DNA of 64,000 nt from Psychrobacter sanguinis (GCF_020736705.1 NZ_CP085990.1:992001-1056000); one strand, 5' to 3'; counted from the first letter of the stretch, positions 1 through 12,434 are shown. The notes: generated from the letters alone by a model not told the origin. Numbers and translations: made by a program.

Positions 1-152
1 TAAGATTAATTTTGACCATTATAAAATAGCATTATGACGGGTTAGCCTCTACTCTTGAGTCCTATTAGATTAATAAGGTATGTTACTATACCTGCCCCTT
101 TTAAGTTTTATTAAAAGAAAGATGATCTCAATACTGACTCAGGAGAAGTAAT

Positions 153-236
153 ATGACTAACTCCAGTGACAATAAATCCAGTGACAATAAAAACCGTCAC
201 CCTATAAATAGTCACTTACAATCCCACTCAAAATAA
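153..236 (+). other. 27-codon ORF in frame with the BCCT gene, ended by an in-frame stop
   Basis: An ATG at 153 follows a good ribosome binding site (AGGAG at 141-145). It opens 27 polar codons with a tandem repeat of the unit SSDNK and ends at TAA 234-236. The frame is the same as that of the downstream transporter, and no further stop lies between 237 and the ATG at 309. This could be a short leader peptide, or the original amino terminus of the transporter cut off by a nonsense change. The ATG at 309 has no visible ribosome binding site, which favours the second reading. Not recognised as a known family. Confidence 0.4.
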
Positions 237-308
237 TACCTTCCAGACTTTATTAAGACCAATTCAGCACATAAAAGACCGCCTCATTTAGGCACTTTTA
301 ATGCACCA

Positions 309-2048
309 ATGAACATTACTCAACGCCGTCCTGATCATGAGCCGGACACCCGTATTGATAAGTTTACCTTCGGTATGGTGCTGGTCATCCTGTTAGGCAT
401 TTGTATTCCCCTAGTTTTCTTTCCAGAGCAAGGTAAAGAGTGGGTGGAAATTGCCCGGAGCTTTGTTACCACCAACTTCGGCTTTGCCTATTTGACCTTT
501 GGCATTTTGGCGATGATATTTGTCATTTATATCGTCTTCTCTGATATCGGTAACATCAAGCTTGGTCGTCCCGAAGATACCCCAGAGTTTAAAGATGCCT
601 CTTGGGCTGCCATGCTGTTCTGCGGAGGTATTGGAGCCAGTATTCTATATTGGGGACTTATTGAATGGGCCTATTATTATCAAGGCCCTCCTTTTGGTAT
701 CGCCGCTGAATCACCTGACGCCATCCGCTGGGCCACCACCTATGGTATTTTCCACTGGGGACCTGTCGCTTGGGCCATTTATTTGGTACCAGCCGTGCCT
801 ATCGCTTATTTTTATTATGTACGCCAGATTCCGGTACTAAAGGTCAGCCAAACGTTGATGCCTTTATTGGGTGAAAAACTAGCTCACAGTAATTGGGCAA
901 AGATGCTCGATGTGCTGTTTGTATTTGGTATGGTCGGTGGTGGGGCAACGACATTAGGTCTGGCCTCCCCCTTGATTAACGAAGGTCTATACAACTTATT
1001 TGGCTTACCACGCAACATTACCATGCAATTGGTAGTACTGTTTGTGACCACGTTAATCTTTGCTTATAGTGCCTATCAAGGTCTAAAAGGCGGTATTCAA
1101 AAACTGTCTAATATCAATTTCTACATGGCCATAGGACTGCTATTATTCATCCTTATCGCTGGTCCAACTGTCTTTATTTTCAATACCGGACTTGAGGCGT
1201 TAGGCCGCTCGATAACTGAAATGCCGCGGATGATGACTTATATTGAGCCCTTTAAAGACTTTGAAAATTTTGGCTTTAAACACACTACCTTCCCTCAAGA
1301 TTGGACCGTATTCTACTGGGCATGGTGGCTGGTATTTGCCCCTACCATTGGTCTATTTATCGCCAAAATTTCACGCGGCCGTACCATTCAAAATATGGTA
1401 GTAGGCTCAATGTTTTATGGTTCGTTAGGCTGTGCAATGTTCATGATTATCTTAGGTAATTATGGCTTGTATTTACAGTTAAACGGCACCGTAGATGTGG
1501 TGAGTATTCTTAACAATGAATCAGCCACTGCTGCAATTTTTGCGATTTTAAATAGCCTGCCCATGTCTTATGCCGTGGTAGCCGTATTTACCCTCTTAGC
1601 CGTAATATTTACCGCGACGACTTTTGACTCAATCTCTTATATTTTAGCGTCCGTGGTGCAAATAGAAGTGGACGACGAACCACACCGTTGGAACCGTTTA
1701 TTTTGGGCATTTACCCTGTGTCTATTGCCCGCCATTTTGATGTTCTTAGGTGATTTGGCGACTCTGCAAACTGCTTCTATTATCGCTGGTGCTCCGCTGA
1801 TTGTTATTCTATCTTTGATGATGCTATCGGTGATAAAAGCGGCACGTTATGACCTATATTATCAGCCTGATTATTACTTGAAGACTATTCATATTGAAGA
1901 GCTGGCAGACAGTGCGCCTTGGGAAGAAGGTAAAACTTCAGAAGCCCCTGAAGGCTCAGTGTTGGCCCTACAAGATGAGTGGGAGCAGATGCGTGAGGAT
2001 AATGAGGAAGAAGAAAATACAGATGAGTTAGACAAACACGACAGCTAG
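309..2048 (+). CDS. BCCT family (betaine/carnitine/choline) transporter
   Basis: Secondary transporter for quaternary ammonium compounds in the inner membrane. The 579-residue protein has about 12 hydrophobic segments. It carries the family signature around residues 334-357 (FYWAWW, then APTIGLFIAKISRGR). The segment near residues 106-125 (GGIGASILYWGLIEWAYYY) resembles CaiT-type carriers more than the glycine-rich BetP version, so a carnitine/betaine-like substrate exchanged without sodium is possible but not proven. The carboxyl tail after about residue 515 is acidic and probably cytoplasmic. The start is uncertain: ATG 309 lacks a Shine-Dalgarno sequence, while a well-placed one precedes an in-frame ATG at 153 that is separated from this ORF by a single TAA at 234. 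The gene stands alone and ends at a strong terminator shared with the convergent C-S lyase gene. Confidence 0.88.
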   Translation: MNITQRRPDHEPDTRIDKFTFGMVLVILLGICIPLVFFPEQGKEWVEIARSFVTTNFGFAYLTFGILAMIFVIYIVFSDIGNIKLGRPEDTPEFKDASWAAMLFCGGIGASILYWGLIEWAYYYQGPPFGIAAESPDAIRWATTYGIFHWGPVAWAIYLVPAVPIAYFYYVRQIPVLKVSQTLMPLLGEKLAHSNWAKMLDVLFVFGMVGGGATTLGLASPLINEGLYNLFGLPRNITMQLVVLFVTTLIFAYSAYQGLKGGIQKLSNINFYMAIGLLLFILIAGPTVFIFNTGLEALGRSITEMPRMMTYIEPFKDFENFGFKHTTFPQDWTVFYWAWWLVFAPTIGLFIAKISRGRTIQNMVVGSMFYGSLGCAMFMIILGNYGLYLQLNGTVDVVSILNNESATAAIFAILNSLPMSYAVVAVFTLLAVIFTATTFDSISYILASVVQIEVDDEPHRWNRLFWAFTLCLLPAILMFLGDLATLQTASIIAGAPLIVILSLMMLSVIKAARYDLYYQPDYYLKTIHIEELADSAPWEEGKTSEAPEGSVLALQDEWEQMREDNEEEENTDELDKHDS

Positions 2049-2080
2049 TTTTCCCCTAATACAACCCTAAATTGAGCCGT

Positions 2081-2118
2081 AAAAAAGGTTGGACTAGTAA
2101 ACTAATCCAACCTTTTTT
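2081..2118. terminator. Bidirectional intrinsic terminator
   Basis: A 17-bp hairpin with one mismatch (AAAAAAGGTTGGACTAG pairing with CTAATCCAACCTTTTTT). It has an A-run on the left and a T-run on the right, between convergent genes, so it can stop transcription from both sides. Confidence 0.85.
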
Positions 2119-2192
2119 GTATTTAGCTTTTTTAGTACTTAACTTTTGACGTTAGCTTTTGACGATTGAAGCAGCTATCTACGACTTAGAGG

Positions 2193-3341
2193 CTAAGCCA
2201 AAGCTTGTTTTACTCTATTTAATCCTTCAGCGAGTATAGACTGGGGACAAGCCACATTAATACGCATTTTGAGATGACCCTCGTTGCCATACTGAATACC
2301 GGAATTCAGCTCGACTTTGGCCTCTCGTAGCTTGTCATATAGCCCCTTATCATCGTTAGCATACGCAGAACAATCTAGCCAAATTAAATAAGAGGCTTCA
2401 GGACGCATTACTTTCACATCGGGCAGATGCGTGGCCAGATAATCAATCGTAAAATCAATATTTGTCTCAATATAAGCCAAGGCTTGTTGCAACCACGACC
2501 CGCCATTTTCATAGGCACTACGCATGACACTATAGGCAAACATATTCAGCTCATTTTCATCATTCAAGCGCTGTTGATTACTGATTTGCTTTAACAAAGC
2601 CTTGTCCTTAGCAAAGATTAAAGAGCCCTTGATGCCGGCCACATTAAAGGTCTTAGTCATCGACGTTAGACTAACTACCATCTGCTCATAACCTTCCGCT
2701 AGGTTTAAAAACGGGGTAAAGGTATGTCCAGTTAAGGTCAAATCTTGGTGAATCTCATCACTCACGATCGCCACTTGATACTTTTTGCAAAGCTCTAATA
2801 CTGTCTTTAGCTCCGCCTCACTCCACACTCGTCCGCCTGGATTGTGCGGGTTGCATAATAAAAACAGCTTCACTTTGTGCTGTTTAATTTTCGCTTCCAT
2901 GTCTTCTAAATCAAAGTAATAGCGTCCGTCTATTTCTTTTAGTGGTGAACTAATTGCTTTACAACCATTAAGCTTGGTTTTGGCCACAAAAGGGGCATAA
3001 ATAGGGTCATTAATTAAAACCGCATCCCCCACTTCAGTAAATAAATTCACCATTAATGCAATACTAGGCACTACTCCAGGCGAAAATAAAATCTGCTCTT
3101 CGGTTAGCGACAAGCCATAACGACTACTGTGCCAATTAATAATCGCCTGATATAAGGCGTCAGTCTGTTTGGTATAGCCCAATACGCCATGGTCAACCAC
3201 TTGCTGTAAGCTGTCTAAAATAGGCTTTGCGGTCTTGAAATCCATATCCGCAACCCAAAGCGGAATAGTGTCATCTTCATAATGCCACTTAATGGAGCCT
3301 GTGTTGCTTCTGTCTATTACTTCATCAAAATTGTATTGCAT
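2193..3341 (-). CDS. PatB/MalY-type pyridoxal-phosphate C-S lyase
   Basis: PLP-dependent aminotransferase-fold enzyme of the MalY/PatB cystathionine beta-lyase branch, expected to cleave cysteine S-conjugates or cystathionine to a thiol, pyruvate and ammonia. It is 382 residues long, normal for the family. The amino terminus has the typical W-V-A-D-M-D-F motif (about residues 29-35). CNPHNPGG lies near residue 163, the SDEIH motif near residue 194, and the Schiff-base lysine in SMTKTFNVAG at about residue 230. A conserved substrate-carboxylate arginine near the end (MRIN) is also present. It could equally serve methionine biosynthesis or sulfur scavenging; the neighbours do not decide. It lies about 70 nt upstream of, and on the same strand as, the region following the GNAT gene, so co-transcription is possible. 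Confidence 0.85.
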   Translation of the reverse strand: MQYNFDEVIDRSNTGSIKWHYEDDTIPLWVADMDFKTAKPILDSLQQVVDHGVLGYTKQTDALYQAIINWHSSRYGLSLTEEQILFSPGVVPSIALMVNLFTEVGDAVLINDPIYAPFVAKTKLNGCKAISSPLKEIDGRYYFDLEDMEAKIKQHKVKLFLLCNPHNPGGRVWSEAELKTVLELCKKYQVAIVSDEIHQDLTLTGHTFTPFLNLAEGYEQMVVSLTSMTKTFNVAGIKGSLIFAKDKALLKQISNQQRLNDENELNMFAYSVMRSAYENGGSWLQQALAYIETNIDFTIDYLATHLPDVKVMRPEASYLIWLDCSAYANDDKGLYDKLREAKVELNSGIQYGNEGHLKMRINVACPQSILAEGLNRVKQALA

Positions 3342-3414
3342 GGATTGTTCCTAATAAACGCGAGAGATTTTAATTTAATACTGTATAACGAGGGAGATTC
3401 AGCGTCGTTATTGA

Positions 3415-3858
3415 TTAGGTATCGATTCGCTGTAATTCAGTCAGTGCATAGTTGCGATAATGGATATCGTCTCGAACCGTAAAGCCTAATTTATCCCAAA
3501 AGCCATTGCCGATTTGGTTACCTTTAAAAATAAACAAACCCACTTTCGATATGGACAATTGAGTCATTTGGTCTAATACATTTTTTACCAATGCCTGACC
3601 GAGTCCTTGGTTACGATATGCTGGCAGCACCGCGGTATGGTAAATATAACCGCGCCGGCCATCCTCTCCTGCGATAACAACGCCTATGACTTCTTTATGT
3701 TCATTTTCTGCCACAAAACTAAGCGTTGGATTACGGGTTAGCATACGTTCAATACCTTGATAAGAGTCATCGATATCATTTAAGCCCATACCGGGGGTAA
3801 TTATCCACAGCTGGTATACCGCATCGTAATCGTTCATTGTCATTGGGCGAATGAGCAT
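3415..3858 (-). CDS. GNAT family N-acetyltransferase (YpeA-like)
   Basis: Predicted acetyl-CoA-dependent N-acetyltransferase of 147 residues covering a single GNAT domain. The acetyl-CoA pyrophosphate-binding loop is visible at residues 81-90 (YRNQGLGQAL), preceded by the beta-4 strand (YIYHTAVLPAY). Overall layout, including the EDGRRGYIYHTAV stretch and a GFWDKLGF motif near the end, resembles the E. coli YpeA group, whose substrate is not firmly known. It lies upstream of the C-S lyase on the same strand with 73 nt between them and could share its transcript. A perfect DnaA box (3801-3809) lies inside the reading frame, probably by chance. Confidence 0.82.
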   Translation of the reverse strand: MLIRPMTMNDYDAVYQLWIITPGMGLNDIDDSYQGIERMLTRNPTLSFVAENEHKEVIGVVIAGEDGRRGYIYHTAVLPAYRNQGLGQALVKNVLDQMTQLSISKVGLFIFKGNQIGNGFWDKLGFTVRDDIHYRNYALTELQRIDT

Positions 3859-3954
3859 GAGATTTGGCCTTGTTAGGAAGTGAATGGCTCTACAAAGTTA
3901 TACTGAATAAGGTCCTACTGAAATACGTATTTATGACTTAAAACACAGTTTACC

Positions 3955-4902
3955 CTAAAACCCAACCGTCATCTCCCAATATATCAGCACCGCACTCATA
4001 CTAAAAAACGAGCCAACGGTTGAGATGATAACAATAGCCGACACTCGATCAACCAAACCATAATGCTGAGCGATGATGGCAATGGTTGAGAAGGTCGGTG
4101 CAGACGCAAACAGCATGGCCACATATTTGCTTTCTACTGGCGCGCTTGGGATAAGCATAATTGCAACTAACATCATTAATGGATGCACAATAAGCTTACC
4201 TAAGCCAATAGTGGTAATCTTGGGTAAATCACCTTTTAGCTCTAGACCAGATAAGCTCATACCAATAACAAACAGCGCAACAGGGGCGGCAACGCCTGAG
4301 AGCATGTGTGCAGTTTGAGCCGCTATTTTCGGAACAGGAATGTTAAAAATCGAGAAACTCACGCTGATGATAATGGCAATAATCAACGGGTTACGGGAGA
4401 GGTTTTTGATAATACGCAATAATAATTGACCCAAAGACTGGCCAGAGTCGGTGCTCATATCTGCCATGATAAACAGCATTGGCAGCATGATAAAACTCTC
4501 TATCAACACCACCATGGATAAATAAGTGGCTGCCTTCGTAGACCCGATAACCGCTGACAATACGGCAAAACCAATAAAAGCACTGTTTGAATACGCTAAT
4601 GCCGTAGAGTTTAGAGCAGCAGAGACATTATCCTGACGCCAAAATCCTTTGGTCACAATAATACCTATCACAAACGCCAAGACCGAACCTATGGCATAGA
4701 TAAGAAGATAGCTTGGCGATATGACTTCCTGAAAGGGCATTTCTGAAATGGCGTTAAACATCAGTGCAGGTAAAGCAATATACAGTACTAAAGTGCCCAT
4801 GCCTTTGGCGTGGCTTGGGTCAATAATGCGGGTGCGCACGCTCAGATAACCCAGAGCGATAATGATAAAAATCGGTGCGGTAATGTTGAGGATGTCTAAC
4901 AT
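3955..4902 (-). CDS. AEC family transporter (auxin efflux carrier-like permease)
   Basis: Inner-membrane permease of 315 residues with about ten hydrophobic segments, arranged as two five-helix halves around a polar middle, as usual in the AEC (auxin efflux carrier) family. Conserved features include an amino-terminal helix followed by LGYLSVR, ALPALMFNAIS in helix 2, and an asparagine/serine-rich stretch (LAYSNSAFIGFAVLSAVIG) in the middle. Bacterial members move small organic acids such as malate or malonate; the substrate here cannot be read from the sequence. It is monocistronic in appearance, with about 100 nt to the GNAT gene downstream. Confidence 0.83.
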   Translation of the reverse strand: MLDILNITAPIFIIIALGYLSVRTRIIDPSHAKGMGTLVLYIALPALMFNAISEMPFQEVISPSYLLIYAIGSVLAFVIGIIVTKGFWRQDNVSAALNSTALAYSNSAFIGFAVLSAVIGSTKAATYLSMVVLIESFIMLPMLFIMADMSTDSGQSLGQLLLRIIKNLSRNPLIIAIIISVSFSIFNIPVPKIAAQTAHMLSGVAAPVALFVIGMSLSGLELKGDLPKITTIGLGKLIVHPLMMLVAIMLIPSAPVESKYVAMLFASAPTFSTIAIIAQHYGLVDRVSAIVIISTVGSFFSMSAVLIYWEMTVGF

Positions 4903-5052
4903 AGTAGGAAGTGCCCTGCAAAAATCTGATGTGTTGTGTCTCGCTTCAAGGCATTATATACGTTCATTCTGGGCTTACATCTACGCTCTAAATGAGCTTT
5001 ATTTTTATTTGAATAGCCTATTATTTGTTTAAATAGCCAATTATCAGCACCT

Positions 5053-5697
5053 TTACTTCTTAAGTTTTTTTGCGACTACAAAATAACTAGAGGCACCTTT
5101 ATATGTTTTTTCAGTTTCAATAATTTCAAACTCTGCATTCGCCATTAAGTCATCTAAGTCAGAACTTTTAAGCCTTCTAATTTCAATGGGAATGATGCCG
5201 ATTTTACACAACATTCGAATCAACTGAATTTGAGCACTAACTGAAAATGACATCTTTTCTCGTAGGCAGGGCGTTACCGAAATAAATAGTCCCTCAGGTT
5301 TTAATAAGTCATGTATTCTTTGAGTGACCTCGTGAGGGTTAGATACGGTATGCAGCATATTGAAAGCCAAAATCGTATCAAAAGAATCATTATGGTATCT
5401 TTTATCAAAAATATCGGTTTGCAAGAAATTTATATTTTCAATTTTACTCATGATAGCTTTTGCTTTGGCAATCTCAATCATCTTTAACGATATATCAATG
5501 GCATGAATCTGTTTCACATGATGAGCAAGCGCGCAGGCTGTGGTACCCGTTCCACATCCATAATCCAAGACAATATCATTGTCTCCGAGATATTTTTTAG
5601 TATTTTCTCTAGATTTACTATGAATGTATTCAAAACGTTGTTCTGTTTTATCATAGTTTTTTGAAGCAGTGTCCCAAAATTCTATAGATTTACTCAT
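5053..5697 (-). CDS. Class I SAM-dependent methyltransferase
   Basis: Predicted S-adenosylmethionine-dependent methyltransferase of about 214 residues. Motif I (VLDYGCGTGT) lies near residue 44, followed by the acidic ribose-binding residue in IHAIDIS and the motif IV region (FDTILAFNMLHTV). The carboxyl half is typical of small-molecule methyltransferases of the UbiE/COQ5 fold. The start was set at 5697 because a GGGA ribosome binding site precedes that ATG, whereas the ATG four codons upstream (5709) has none. Base composition is markedly AT-rich (about 22-30% GC in sampled lines) against over 40% in neighbours, which suggests horizontal acquisition. The substrate is unknown and the gene has no obvious operon partner. 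Confidence 0.8.
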   Translation of the reverse strand: MSKSIEFWDTASKNYDKTEQRFEYIHSKSRENTKKYLGDNDIVLDYGCGTGTTACALAHHVKQIHAIDISLKMIEIAKAKAIMSKIENINFLQTDIFDKRYHNDSFDTILAFNMLHTVSNPHEVTQRIHDLLKPEGLFISVTPCLREKMSFSVSAQIQLIRMLCKIGIIPIEIRRLKSSDLDDLMANAEFEIIETEKTYKGASSYFVVAKKLKK

Positions 5698-5847
5698 TTT
5701 CTGTCCCATTTATAATTGGTCATTAAAATCTTATATCTATAAAATTAATTGGCTAAGGCTTCACAAATGAATCTTTCACTTTTAATGATTGGTATTCTTC
5801 TATTTTCCAACAGCAAAGAAGCTTTCTCGCAATTGCCACGTATAGAT

Positions 5848-6159
5848 CTAGTCTCTTAAACTATCTCTGGGTGAAAACAACCGCCACGATGCGGTAATAA
5901 ACAATAAAACAAAGGTGAAAATGCCACCTAATAAAGCACTAAGCTTTAAGTCGTCTTCAACCGTTCGAATTATTGAAACGTCACTTATATAACGCCAAAT
6001 GACCATACCGAAGAAGGCTATGATCGACAAAATACAGCCTCGATAAACACAAGTTAGGTAAGGATGACCTTTTATCCTAAAACTTGGATGACTGATACTT
6101 TCCTCGATGACATCTTCGACCACCCACTCTATAATGAACTTAAAGACGTCATCTAACAT
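5848..6159 (-). CDS. Small two-helix membrane protein, function unknown
   Basis: Not recognised as a named family. The chosen start gives about 103 residues with two clear hydrophobic segments: one around CILSIIAFFGMVIW and one near the end around LGGIFTFVLLFITASW. An amphipathic, acidic amino-terminal stretch (VVEDVIEES) precedes them. The ATG at 6159 sits 4 nt after the stop of the upstream crotonase gene, which suggests translational coupling. A longer version starting at 6198 would overlap that gene by 35 nt and is less attractive. It is probably an inner-membrane protein co-transcribed with the crotonase; nothing visible indicates a function. Confidence 0.6.
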   Translation of the reverse strand: MLDDVFKFIIEWVVEDVIEESISHPSFRIKGHPYLTCVYRGCILSIIAFFGMVIWRYISDVSIIRTVEDDLKLSALLGGIFTFVLLFITASWRLFSPRDSLRD

Positions 6160-6163
6160 AGCG

Positions 6164-6982
6164 TTAACGACCCTTAAACTGAGCCTCTCGGCGCTCAACC
6201 ATTGATATTACGCCCTCTTTGGCGTCTTCAGAGGCAAATAAAGGTGGCAAAAAACTGTGAATATTTGCTAACGCCGCTGCCGTGCCATTACGCGCAGCAT
6301 CTTGAGCAGAAGCTAGCACACCTTTTACTCCAAGTGGCGCCGCTTTACTGATTTCGGTCGCCAACTCATAGGCTCGATCATACTGTTTGCCTTTGGAAAC
6401 TACCTCACTAACCAGACCTAGCTTGTCAGCGGTAGCAGCATCAAACGGCTTACCGGTCAATAGATAAGGCATGGCTTTTTGCCACCCAGCAGCCTGCACA
6501 AAGCGGACAGTTGCCCCGCCAAAGGGCATGATACCGCGCTGAACTTCCATCTGTGCAAAGTTACAATCCTCACTGGCGACTACCACATCGGCATTCAACA
6601 TCAGCTCAATACCCGCCGTAAAGCAAGTACCTTGTACTGCAACCACCACCGGTTTGGTACGCAGCTTGCCACTAATGCCCCACAGGTCAATTTGGGTACT
6701 GTCAAAAGCGAAAACTCCCTTATCTAGCTTGTCTTGTAATTCCATCAAATCAAGGCCTGCAGTGAAGTGCTCACCATGGGCAAATATAACGGCACAGCGC
6801 AACGTGTCATCGTTCTCATAACGGGTTAAAGCCTGTGATAACTGGGCAATCATATGACTGTCAAAGGCGTTGCGTTTGTCGGCACGATTCAGGCCAATCA
6901 AGCAAATATATCCCTCAGTGGCATAGCTAATTCGGTTTAGTTGCTTGCTCTCACTATTGTGAATGTTAATGTTACTGGTCAC
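6164..6982 (-). CDS. Crotonase/enoyl-CoA hydratase family protein
   Basis: Predicted enoyl-CoA hydratase/isomerase-fold enzyme of 272 residues. The two oxyanion-hole segments are visible: HFTAGLDL at about 72-79 and GTCFTAGIEL at about 118-127. A glutamate follows in QMEVQRGIMPFGG near residue 146, where hydratases carry a catalytic acid. The second usual acidic residue is less clear, so hydratase, isomerase or another acyl-CoA reaction remain open. It lacks neighbouring fatty-acid oxidation genes. The downstream small membrane protein is apparently coupled to it. The ATG at 6982 follows a reasonable spacing from upstream purines. Confidence 0.82.
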   Translation of the reverse strand: MTSNINIHNSESKQLNRISYATEGYICLIGLNRADKRNAFDSHMIAQLSQALTRYENDDTLRCAVIFAHGEHFTAGLDLMELQDKLDKGVFAFDSTQIDLWGISGKLRTKPVVVAVQGTCFTAGIELMLNADVVVASEDCNFAQMEVQRGIMPFGGATVRFVQAAGWQKAMPYLLTGKPFDAATADKLGLVSEVVSKGKQYDRAYELATEISKAAPLGVKGVLASAQDAARNGTAAALANIHSFLPPLFASEDAKEGVISMVERREAQFKGR

Positions 6983-7535
6983 TGTTATTGTCCTTTTATA
7001 CGTTAGTCAGTGGCGACTCATGCCGCTACCGGTGTCCTATAAGTCAACTATAATCCTATGCCGGACGCTTAGCAAACCTAGCAAATAGGCAATTTGTTTA
7101 TTTTCAATCTATGTTGCTACAGCAAACCTGTTAAACTAGTCCCCAAATGGCTGAAAACTTTTAAAAAAGTTTAGAAGACGAAAAAAACTGCCATCAAATG
7201 TAAAAACCATAAATCATTGATTTTATTAAATATTTTATTTTTGATTAGTGTGGATATAATGCCTATAAAATAGTTATCCACAGGACAAACACCTTCCGCA
7301 AGCCTTGAAAATAAAGGGGTTTGTAGAGTTTAACCATATTACGCACAGTTAAATTGTAGTTATTGTTGGGTATTGTCGAGTCTTGTCGGTTATTGAGGTT
7401 TATTAACGGTTATTATCAATAGTACGGCCAATTTTGTTCAACGGTACGGACAGTATTTTCTTTTACCTTACCTTTCTTTTACCCCTCTTCCTATTTCAAT
7501 TATCCACCCTATCACCTGAATAAGTTTTAATCCCT
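6983..7535. other. Gene-free interval with one perfect DnaA box
   Basis: About 550 bases between the divergent crotonase and rlmF genes. It holds a perfect DnaA box (TTATCCACA, 7274-7282), a near match at 7499-7507 and an AT-rich stretch from about 7145 to 7260 containing a TATAAT at 7255-7260. No open frame with a ribosome binding site was seen. Confidence 0.5.
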
Positions 7536-8522
7536 ATGACACAACCTATCACCCAAAAAAACACCACGCATAAAACTCCTACCAGTAAGCCAGCGGCCAG
7601 TACCCTGCACCCTCGCAATCCGCATCAAGGTCGTTACGATTTTGATAAACTTATCAAAGCGTTACCTGAGCTTGAAAAGCATGCCATCACTAACCCTAGT
7701 GGTGAAGCAACGATCAACTTCTCAGATGCTGACGCGGTTTTAACCTTAAACAAAGCTTTGTTAGCATTGCACTATGGTATTAAATATTGGGATTTACCCA
7801 AAGGCTACTTGTGCCCACCGATTCCAGGTCGTGCTGACTATATTCACCAAGTAGCTGACTTATTGGCCGATAACAACAGTGGCTCAGAAAACAAGAAGCC
7901 ACATGTACTAGACATTGGTACCGGTGCCAGTTTGATTTATCCCATTGTGGGCAGTCAGAGTTATGGCTGGTACTTTACCGCCACCGATATAGACCCTGTT
8001 TCTATTAACACCGCCAAAACCATTTGTGAAATCAATCCCAATCTAAAAAAATTGGTCACCGTCAAACAGCAAAAGAATCCGAAAAATATCTTTAAAGGCA
8101 TTATCGGTGAACACGATTATTTTGATATCACCGTGTGTAATCCTCCGTTTCATGGGTCGATGCAAGAAGTATTGGATGCCAATAATCGCAAACAAACCAA
8201 ACTGCAAAAAAATCGCGCCCGTCGCAATCCTAATAGCCAAACTGCAAACAAATTTGCCGATGCCAAAAACAACTTAAACTTTGGCGGTCAAAATGCAGAG
8301 CTATGGACTGAAGGTGGCGAATTCGCGTTTATCAGTCGTATGATTAATGAGAGTGTCGATTATGCTCAGCAAGTAAACTGGTTCACTACTTTGGTTTCAC
8401 GGGCTGAAAACTTAAAGCCCCTTGATGCCTTACTGAGAAGAGTTGGCGCCAGACAGATTAAAACCATCAATATGCAGCATGGTCAAAAAGCCAGTCGAAT
8501 TTTAGCTTGGCGTTTTAAATAA
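7536..8522 (+). CDS. rlmF: 23S rRNA (adenine-1618-N6)-methyltransferase RlmF
   Basis: Methylates N6 of A1618 in 23S rRNA using S-adenosylmethionine. The protein has 328 residues, near the usual size. Visible motifs are the start of the conserved domain ([12 protein letters not shown], about residues 25-36), the SAM-binding DIGTG at 126-130, an acidic residue in TATDIDP near 151, and the catalytic NPPFHGS at 202-208, typical of N6-adenine methyltransferases. The first 24 residues are a low-complexity Thr/Lys/Pro-rich extension. It stands alone, divergent from the crotonase gene, and ends at a strong terminator. Confidence 0.92.
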   Translation: MTQPITQKNTTHKTPTSKPAASTLHPRNPHQGRYDFDKLIKALPELEKHAITNPSGEATINFSDADAVLTLNKALLALHYGIKYWDLPKGYLCPPIPGRADYIHQVADLLADNNSGSENKKPHVLDIGTGASLIYPIVGSQSYGWYFTATDIDPVSINTAKTICEINPNLKKLVTVKQQKNPKNIFKGIIGEHDYFDITVCNPPFHGSMQEVLDANNRKQTKLQKNRARRNPNSQTANKFADAKNNLNFGGQNAELWTEGGEFAFISRMINESVDYAQQVNWFTTLVSRAENLKPLDALLRRVGARQIKTINMQHGQKASRILAWRFK

Positions 8523-8590
8523 ATTGCTAATGCCGCTTATTTAGCCAAATCGACAGGTAGCATTGTCTTTAAAACAGGCTTCACCTCATT

Positions 8591-8628
8591 AAAAAAGACC
8601 CTTTATCCATGGACAAAGGGTCTTTTTT
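8591..8628. terminator. Intrinsic terminator after rlmF, probably bidirectional
   Basis: AAAAAAGACCCTTT pairs with AAAGGGTCTTTTTT around a loop of about ten bases. T-runs on both strands and convergent neighbours (rlmF and mntP) fit a two-way terminator. Confidence 0.85.
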
Positions 8629-8683
8629 AATGCCGCTGCTTTTTAAGCAAAATTTTTAGAGGAAAAATACAGAAAGTAGCCGA

Positions 8684-9271
8684 CTATAAAATCATTTTGA
8701 TACCAATAGCGATTAGTACCACACCACCCAATATCTCTGCTTTATCCTCTAACCATGTCCCTGATTGTCGACCTAAATATACGCCACCAAAGCTGAACAG
8801 AGCCGTCACTACCGCGATAATGAGACACGCAATCCAAGCGTTAACCGCCAATAAATTAAGCGTAAATCCTGCTGCCATCGCATCGATACTGGTGGCAATT
8901 GCCAATGAGGTCATTAGCTTATGATCAATTTTAGTGTTGTCTGTTACCTCTAGCACCTCTTCTTCTTCATCGCCAGTAAATGCCTCATACAGCATTTTTG
9001 CGCCCAGTCCCACTAGGATAATACAGCCAATCCAAGGCGCAGCAGACGCCAACCAACCCAGTAAAGCAGACCCCAATAAGTAGCCAATTAAGGGCATCAC
9101 CCCCTGTGCTATCCCAAAATATAATCCTGCCATTAAGGCCAGTTTAAACAGCATAGAGCGCGCTTTCTCAGCAGTGGAGAATGTCGTAGAGCCTTGTTTC
9201 GCCCCTAGTCCAATAGACACTGCAAAAGCATCCATCGCTAAAGCAATGGCCAATAAAATGACTTCAATCAT
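8684..9271 (-). CDS. mntP: Manganese efflux pump MntP family protein
   Basis: Inner-membrane Mn(II) exporter of 195 residues with six predicted helices. The start was placed at 9271 because family members begin with a short M-I-E followed by a hydrophobic helix containing [11 protein letters not shown], and an AGGA ribosome binding site precedes that ATG; a longer frame to 9349 adds residues that do not look like this family. The two repeat halves each carry the conserved aspartate (MDAFA near residue 14 and SIDAMAAGF). The cytoplasmic loop between them is acidic (GDEEEEV). No yybP-ykoY-like manganese riboswitch was recognised upstream. A perfect parS site lies 96 nt upstream of the start. 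Confidence 0.88.
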   Translation of the reverse strand: MIEVILLAIALAMDAFAVSIGLGAKQGSTTFSTAEKARSMLFKLALMAGLYFGIAQGVMPLIGYLLGSALLGWLASAAPWIGCIILVGLGAKMLYEAFTGDEEEEVLEVTDNTKIDHKLMTSLAIATSIDAMAAGFTLNLLAVNAWIACLIIAVVTALFSFGGVYLGRQSGTWLEDKAEILGGVVLIAIGIKMIL

Positions 9272-9366
9272 TAAGAGATTCCTAAATAGCTCAAAAACTG
9301 GTTGTAATAATGAGATTTTATCAATTTTTCCATATTGTGAAACTATCAAATATTTAACAATTACAA

Positions 9367-9382
9367 TGTTTCACGTGAAACA
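9367..9382. promoter_or_regulatory. parS site (perfect ParB-binding palindrome)
   Basis: TGTTTCACGTGAAACA, the canonical chromosomal parS sequence, in the gap between mntP and the end of gyrB. Confidence 0.93.
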
Positions 9383-9475
9383 AAAAAAGCCACATTACTT
9401 TGAAGGTGACTTTTCTAACGACTGTTTAAACTTTTGGCTATCTTATATCAGACATCCTCTACTACATATCGATTA

Positions 9476-12434
<2,959 letters not shown>

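Noticed and set aside
9272..9475. Manganese riboswitch (yybP-ykoY) ahead of mntP
   Set aside because: No recognisable conserved loops; the only clear element is a parS site.
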